From NCBI RefSeq assembly GCF_028389875.1, contig NC_084682.1, positions 6,396,001 to 6,460,000 on the forward strand: a stretch of 64,000 nucleotides of DNA. The letters are read 5' to 3'. Source of the stretch: Rhea pennata. Lineage: Eukaryota > Chordata > Aves > Rheiformes > Rheidae. The translations under genes and the position numbers were made by a program. Positions 58,101-64,000 of the stretch are shown piece after piece (positions within the stretch are counted from its first letter, which is position 1; every line of letters starts with the position of its first letter). The notes beneath the pieces were generated by a model. The model ran no database searches and was not told the origin of the DNA. It was given only the letters and a program-made list of their open reading frames with translations.

Positions 58101-61100
58101 ACTTCCAAATGTTTCCCAGCATCTCGTCACTACACGAAAATGAACGTTTTGGCGCGGCAAACTCAATGCATCCCTGCTAGCCGATCAGCGTAAACACCCC
58201 GGCTCTGACCGCGCGCAACTTCTGGGACTAGAGGCCATGGATCACGACTGAAGTTTGCTTTATCAAAGCCATTTTGCACGTGCACGCGTCTCTGGATTAC
58301 ACACTCCATTTATTTATATCCAATGCCCCCTCAAGATTAAAGCTCGCTTGGTGGATGTAATTCCCAAGGGTCCCCGTTCCCTCCACCTACACGCCGAGCT
58401 CCTTTATCCCGACCCCGCTGCTCCGTCCGCAGCGTTTGCTGCTTCCCGGGGCAGAGCGCGGCACCTGAGATCAAGTTGCAGCTATTTGGCAGCCTCAGCC
58501 CTGCCAAATCGCCGCGCCAGATGCAGGGCGAGAGCGATGCCAGCCACGTTAGGCTTACAGACTTGCACGAGAAACTGCCAGCTGAACTCACGATGCCTCT
58601 TGTTTAGGAGAGGAGCAAAACAACCTCTACGCCACCGAGCTGCTGGGCAGGCGGTAGGAGGAGCCGAACTCCCGGGTTGTTTATCAGCAACAAACTGGTG
58701 CGAATCCTATTTGTGCAAAGCTGCTTAAGCGCTCCGGTTTTATTGAGCGCAGGGTCTTTTTGCTTTGCTTGTGGCTGGGGTTAGGCAGGTTCGGGGCAAG
58801 GGTCAGAGAGAGCAAGTTTGCAGCCTGCGCTTGTGATCAGCCTCGGGGCCTGAAGCTTGCATTTCCTGGAGGTTATAATTTTACGGCTCTCTAGGATTAA
58901 AACAAACAAACAGATGAACCAACTACTCTGTTACCTGCTATTCTACAGGGCCTGAAAGGAAAATGAGTGCAGATGGGAGGGGGAGGGCAACAAATAAATC
59001 CTCATAAGTTCATCTCCCGCTCGGACTGTGCATGTTCATCGACTAGCTCTGTCCTCAGTAAGCTGAGCTGTCAGCAGGGGCTTTATCTTGGATGAAGGAA
59101 CTATTTTCAAAGCATTCAAAAGAGCAGAAAATTTAGACCAAAACGCTCAGTCACGGGAAGCTAACCTTGCACTGCAGAGCACAACAGAACAGTTTCGGTG
59201 TAATTGCAAAATGAAGCCTTATCTTCCTCATTTTAACTTCATTAAAGTTGAAAGAAATTATACATTTTTAGGGACCAGCAGGAGTAAGACCCACAGTACA
59301 GACTGCACCAAGATCTGAACTTTCCCAAAATCCAAAGCGAAGCTGCAATCCAGTTCAGATGCCATCTCTATCTGCAAAATGGTAAAAACTCTTCCTTTGA
59401 GTAGAAACAATTGAAGTTTTTTATGCATGCAGTTCAGCTCTCTCAAGCGTGGGGTAAAACTGACCTGAATCCAAGACTTGCTAGCCAGAGAGAAACTCCA
59501 ACCATTGTTTTCTTTCCAGCACAGAGTAAAGGGTTGATACTTCAAAAACAATACTTATAAATAAAAGTTTTAATTTACTTATGCAAGGAAAGCTTTCCAA
59601 TTTTGGAAACATCACTATTTCTTATCAGTTCACTGTGACAAAGTGACATGAAACCAAACAGCTGGGATCAGTATTTTCCTTTAATAAAACATTTTCTCCT
59701 GCCTCGGTTCTCCCCTGTCAGGGTCAGGCTCCTCGGCTGGATGGCATTCCTAAGCATCAACCTGGAACGCTGCCTCTTTGCACTGCACGAGGTATAAGTG
59801 TCTGGGCAGCCTCGTCCACAGGATAAGATGGGGAATAAACAGCAACTCATCACACAATGCACCAGCAGCAAAATTCAATTTCATTTCATTGAAATAATCA
59901 AATCTTTTGGGGTCACTTCAGCAAAACACACTAATCCGAGTCAGGCTGACCTGATCCACTATGATATATTCTCTCCTGATACATGTGCTCCCTTGGCAGA
60001 AACCGCAGACTTTTTTAAAGCCAATTTTGTTGCACAATCTCAACGGCTGCCCTCCATTCCCTCCTGTTGCAGTGGGGACCAGAGAGCCCCAGGGCTTTGC
60101 AAAACCAAGCACAACTGTAGATTAAACCAAAGTGAAGCATACAGGCAATAAAATAATTAAACTCCTTTTCCTTTCTCCCTGAGAAGGACCCCTACAGTGT
60201 AGACCCATGTGCACAGGAGCACCCTGCAGCCTCCAGGCAAGTCTCAGCCAGGGAAGCGGGACGAGTTGCTGACCCAAAGTCATGCCAACCCTTTGCCTTG
60301 AGCTAGCCCGTCCTCTCCCAAGGCCAGAGATGAACAACGTCCCAGCTGTGCCATTTCCCTGCCCATGACAGAGGCCCAGCGTACCGTTTCGAGCGCGTCT
60401 CAACGCAGCAGCGGTGCTGATGGCTCTTTGCAGACCACCTTAGGACAGGTGCCAAGTGCTGAGCTTGCTCATCTCCACTGAGGCCAAACCAGCCCTGCTG
60501 CATCCTAGAGTGAAACAGTCACCATGAGCAGAGTGGGCTCCATAGCTGTATTTTTCTAATTTGTAAATATTAGGCCAGTTCACCTCATTAATTACACCAA
60601 AGGTAACAAAGAGGGTGAAGTGGTTAATTAACCGGTGCTATAAGAGGATGGGTGAAGTCTTTTGCATAAAATCTTTGTTTCCCAGGAAGAGGGGGAGGGA
60701 AGAAACAGTTTAAAACGTTCCTTGGGATGTCTAAATAACACAGCCCAGATGGAAAATGTGTTCACAAAAGATGTTACTGTGTGCTAAACACAAAACAACT
60801 GTGTGGGAATTCAGAAGGGCAGGAACTGAAGTGAAACAGCTGAGGCAGTGCAATTCACAGCGTTCACACTACAGGTGATGCACACTCCTGTGAAATCAGA
60901 AAAGTAGCAGAAGCTGTTCCTTTTGTATGTTTTTTAAACAACCCAGATAGGATTATTTGCCTCATAATGACAAGAGGATGTAGGACAAGAAAATAACAGC
61001 ACCAATCTTTTGATAAAGGCAAATGAAAGAAATTGCAACTTTCTTAAGGAAAAAAAATATCAGACTAGATTAGGCTGATGCAGGTAGACAGCCCTTTGCA

Positions 61101-64000
61101 CATGGGAAATGTCAAAAGTTTAGGGCTGAGATTTTTAAGATGAAGTTAGACATCTTGCATCCATTTTGTAAGGGGGTTGGGTTGTTTAGCCTCTTCAGTT
61201 GGCTTCCAGAACATCTCAGCCTGGACACACTTGATCGTATCTCTTGTCAGTGCCCTTCAGTCTTTGTCTTTTGTGCCACCTCTCCAAGGCAACGTTCAGG
61301 AATAAGATCAGTTTGCATAACAGAGTCCCAGTCCCGGACCTTGCTTTGTAATCATTTTGAAAAGAAAAAACTAGCTGTGCAGGTGAGCAGCAAGCCAATA
61401 TTCAGACCTGAAATCTGGCAAAAATTTAGAGCCTGTGCTGAAAAGCATAGATCTAATTTCCCTTTATTCTAGGGCTCCTCTCTGGCATTACTCAACATCT
61501 CAGAGATACTGTGTGCAAGAGGAATGCAAATGTGAAAGCGTCATAGCATTTAGAAAAATAATGTTTTTAAATACCATCTCTGGACTCACTCAACCTCAGA
61601 GTAATTAAAAACAATAACTGCCACCATTTACTAAAGTTAATACAAAAACTATCACAAAAGATCAAACGCTACTATTCAGGCCTTCATTACGCCGCTGCAG
61701 AGACACTCAATGCAGAGACTATCCTTCAAACACACACCATGTGCAACAGCTCCTCTGCAGAGTGAACACACTGCAATGCCCATACCAGCATTTCTACTGC
61801 CCTGGGAGATCATTGCAGACACTCGGTGATTTTCTTCTGAATAACGAGCAAGAATTAACCTACCAGAGGGACTACAACACGCTGCAGTTCTCAGCAGTAT
61901 GGGCCTCAGCCCAGGGCTTGCTGAGAAGCCTGCTGTAATCATCAATGCACCTCTCGAGCAAGAGCCCCAAAACATGCAGCAAAGGAACAAATCAGAACAG
62001 ATGAAGCTTATCCAAGTGCCAGATGGTAGCAGTCCAGACCAAATTCAAAGGCCTCTTCCACGCTTAGTCTTCTCAGCCCTAATCTAGATAAAAGGCCTCA
62101 CTCCTTGAGCAAAGAGCTTACTTTTCTCAGTAAGAAGATGATGCTGTTAAATCTTGGCGAGCCAAAGGAATATCGCTAATCAGGGGAGGAGATGAGACAT
62201 CCCAAGACCCAATTGTCTCAGATGTTGGACCTTGCCCTAAATGCTCCTGATATCACCCTTCTTCATAAGTGGGTCGAATTAATAGATGGCCTAGGACAGC
62301 CTACACCCAGCTCTGAAACTGGAGTCTTAGGAGAGCAACAACTCTTCCAAGCAATTCATGGGATTGTGGCTGGTTCAGAGCCCTGAAATAACTCCTTTGC
62401 CAATGTGTGTCTACATTTTCAGCCATTTCAGGCCTAGATTTGTAAGGATATCCCAGCCTGACTCCCAAAAGCCAGGCTAAGCTCACCTATAAGAAACCCA
62501 CAGGAGAAAGCTAAGCATTGGAAAGCCAACCACATATACCAGATGGGCAGCAGTCTCACCAGGTTTTCCTGTGTTGTCACGTGGAAATGTCCTGGCTGTA
62601 AACAGGAGGAAAAACCTGTGAAAGCAAGATGAGAAATTCACTGTCAGGTTCCGGCTAGTCTCAGGCTTGTTATCAAGATAGCTGTCAAAATTACTAGTTG
62701 CATTTCTGATCCTGAGGACAGGATCAAAACCGGCTGTCTGGCAGCTGCAGATAAGTGATGAACAGATGGATGTGGTGGGGTGGACCACAGGGGGCACAAG
62801 GGAAAGTTATAGGCCTGAAAGTCCTAAAAGGCACAAGAGGAAAGAGAAATCAAATCGAAGTTAAATGCTGCTGCTCTCCCTGGCTACAACATCCTCTGCT
62901 GCTATAACCAGGAGTGCTTTGAATTCCAGCTGCTCCTGCAGAGAATGCTCTGAAACATCTCATTTTAGATTCAATCCACAGTGCAGAGCAGTAAACAGCC
63001 ACAGCTCTAACCTGGAGAAGTCCTGCCTTATTTTCTGACAAACCCAGGGAGGTTTTACAAACCTCGCCACCCCTGAGAAGTCCTTCCTAAACATAACCTG
63101 CCATTTAATCAACATTGATATAGCGACTGCCACAAAACTACAGCAGCCGCATGCTAGCAGTCTTCCGTGCTGCTCGTATCCATCTTGTCCTAATCAGGGG
63201 CTCCCTCCATCTTCACAACAGTAAGGGCAGAGAGGTTTTATCGTTCTTCTGCAGACGAAGAACTGAAGCATGAGGCAGATTGAAGGAGAAGCATAAGGTG
63301 GCATGAGAAGCCTGGTTTCCAAAAGCCTAGATCGAGGTCTCTGTCAGATTTACCCTTCCCTGCATATATTCAGCTAAGCTTGTATCTTTTCCAGAACAGG
63401 AGAGCAGGTTCTTTTTTAATTTAAAAATCTAAACTGCAGAAATATGGCTATGCTTCTTACTCAGGGCTACTTTAAGATACACCTAGCTTTGTAAGGGGGT
63501 TCCTGACTAGAAACAGCAGCCTTAAATTGTTCATGAACAGCGGTTAGTCTCTCCACAATTTTTATTATGTGTCACGAATTTTAATAGGAATACATACAAA
63601 AACTAATTCCTCAGCACCAAAGCAACAAGACAGGCAACATTTGTACAAGGTGAACAGTGCTACTGTTCTTTTGTTTTGTTTTTTAAACGCAGTCATAGTA
63701 AAACAATAGTTTTGGTGGTGAGGGAGAGCATAACAGAGCTACCTTTATCTGCCGAGCGCCCTGACTGCAGCTTAGAAATCCTCTTAATCAGGCCCTACGC
63801 TGCAGCAGGGTATCCTGGTTTGGATGCTCAGTACCAGGCTGCCCAAGAAAACCGTGAACCTGCCCACTCTCATCTCACACGCAGCATTTTGCACCCCGGT
63901 CCTCCTTTTTCTTTATGTCAGTCTCTAAAATGCCTCTATTTACAGTCGTCCCTGTACAAGGCAGATCTTTGGTTCCCACAGGGAAGCGGATTAATGATTC
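52200..64000. other. Region upstream of LRRC75A without a supported gene
   Basis: I searched both strands and found no exon with a recognisable protein, snoRNA or tRNA. It includes a (TCC)n run at 55802-55820, an A17-type run at 56582-56599, a CpG-rich patch at 57330-57420 and 57960-58080, and a G11 run near 57567. A palindromic, homeodomain-like AT-rich segment lies at 60540-60680. From about 59 kb the DNA is again AT-rich. TTTATT near 63560 could be a poly(A) signal of a minus-strand gene beyond the window, but nothing else supports that. Confidence 0.65.

Noticed and set aside
63550-64000. Possible 3' end of a minus-strand gene entering from the right edge
   Set aside because: Only one AATAAA-type hexamer supports it. 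No coding exon or other signal is visible before the window ends.

Overview
The window is vertebrate nuclear DNA with spliced genes, GT/AG introns and CpG islands. It is most likely from a bird. The protein matches are vertebrate, the genes are compact, an eroded CR1-like fragment is present, and the GC-rich middle resembles an avian microchromosome. The species cannot be named from sequence alone, and another sauropsid is possible. Gene names come from protein and snoRNA sequences I recognise, not from a database search.

Layout: (1) 1-9.3 kb, plus strand, AT-rich: the last seven coding exons of NCBP3 (nuclear cap-binding subunit 3; 380 residues plus stop in this window) and a long 3' UTR. 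(2) 9.7-12.2 kb, plus strand: a CpG island with a TATA box and a pyrimidine-tract start, then a short multi-exon non-coding host gene recognised as SNHG29. Its introns carry two box C/D snoRNAs, SNORD49 and a SNORD65-like RNA. (3) 12.2-20.2 kb: convergent intergenic DNA with homopolymer tracts and CpG-rich patches, but no gene I can support. (4) 20.2-51.5 kb, minus strand: LRRC75A, a four-exon leucine-rich-repeat gene. All four coding exons join in frame to 370 residues, and the promoter island lies at 50.4-52.2 kb. Its three introns (8-10 kb each) are GC-rich and contain simple repeats, possible ancient MIR fragments and possible regulatory elements, but no further genes. (5) 52.2-64 kb: the upstream flank of LRRC75A, with no supported gene.

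Functionally, NCBP3 acts in nuclear mRNA cap binding and export. The SNHG29 locus supplies rRNA 2'-O-methylation guides through splicing of a probable 5'TOP transcript. LRRC75A is a poorly characterised LRR protein whose N-terminus fits an N-myristoylation signal. SNHG29 and LRRC75A are convergent, in keeping with the human name LRRC75A-AS1 for the host gene. I found no prokaryotic-type system, CRISPR array, intact transposon or clear provirus. The points most worth following up are the snoRNA locus, an unexplained intact ORF inside an NCBP3 intron, and the predicted myristoylation of LRRC75A.
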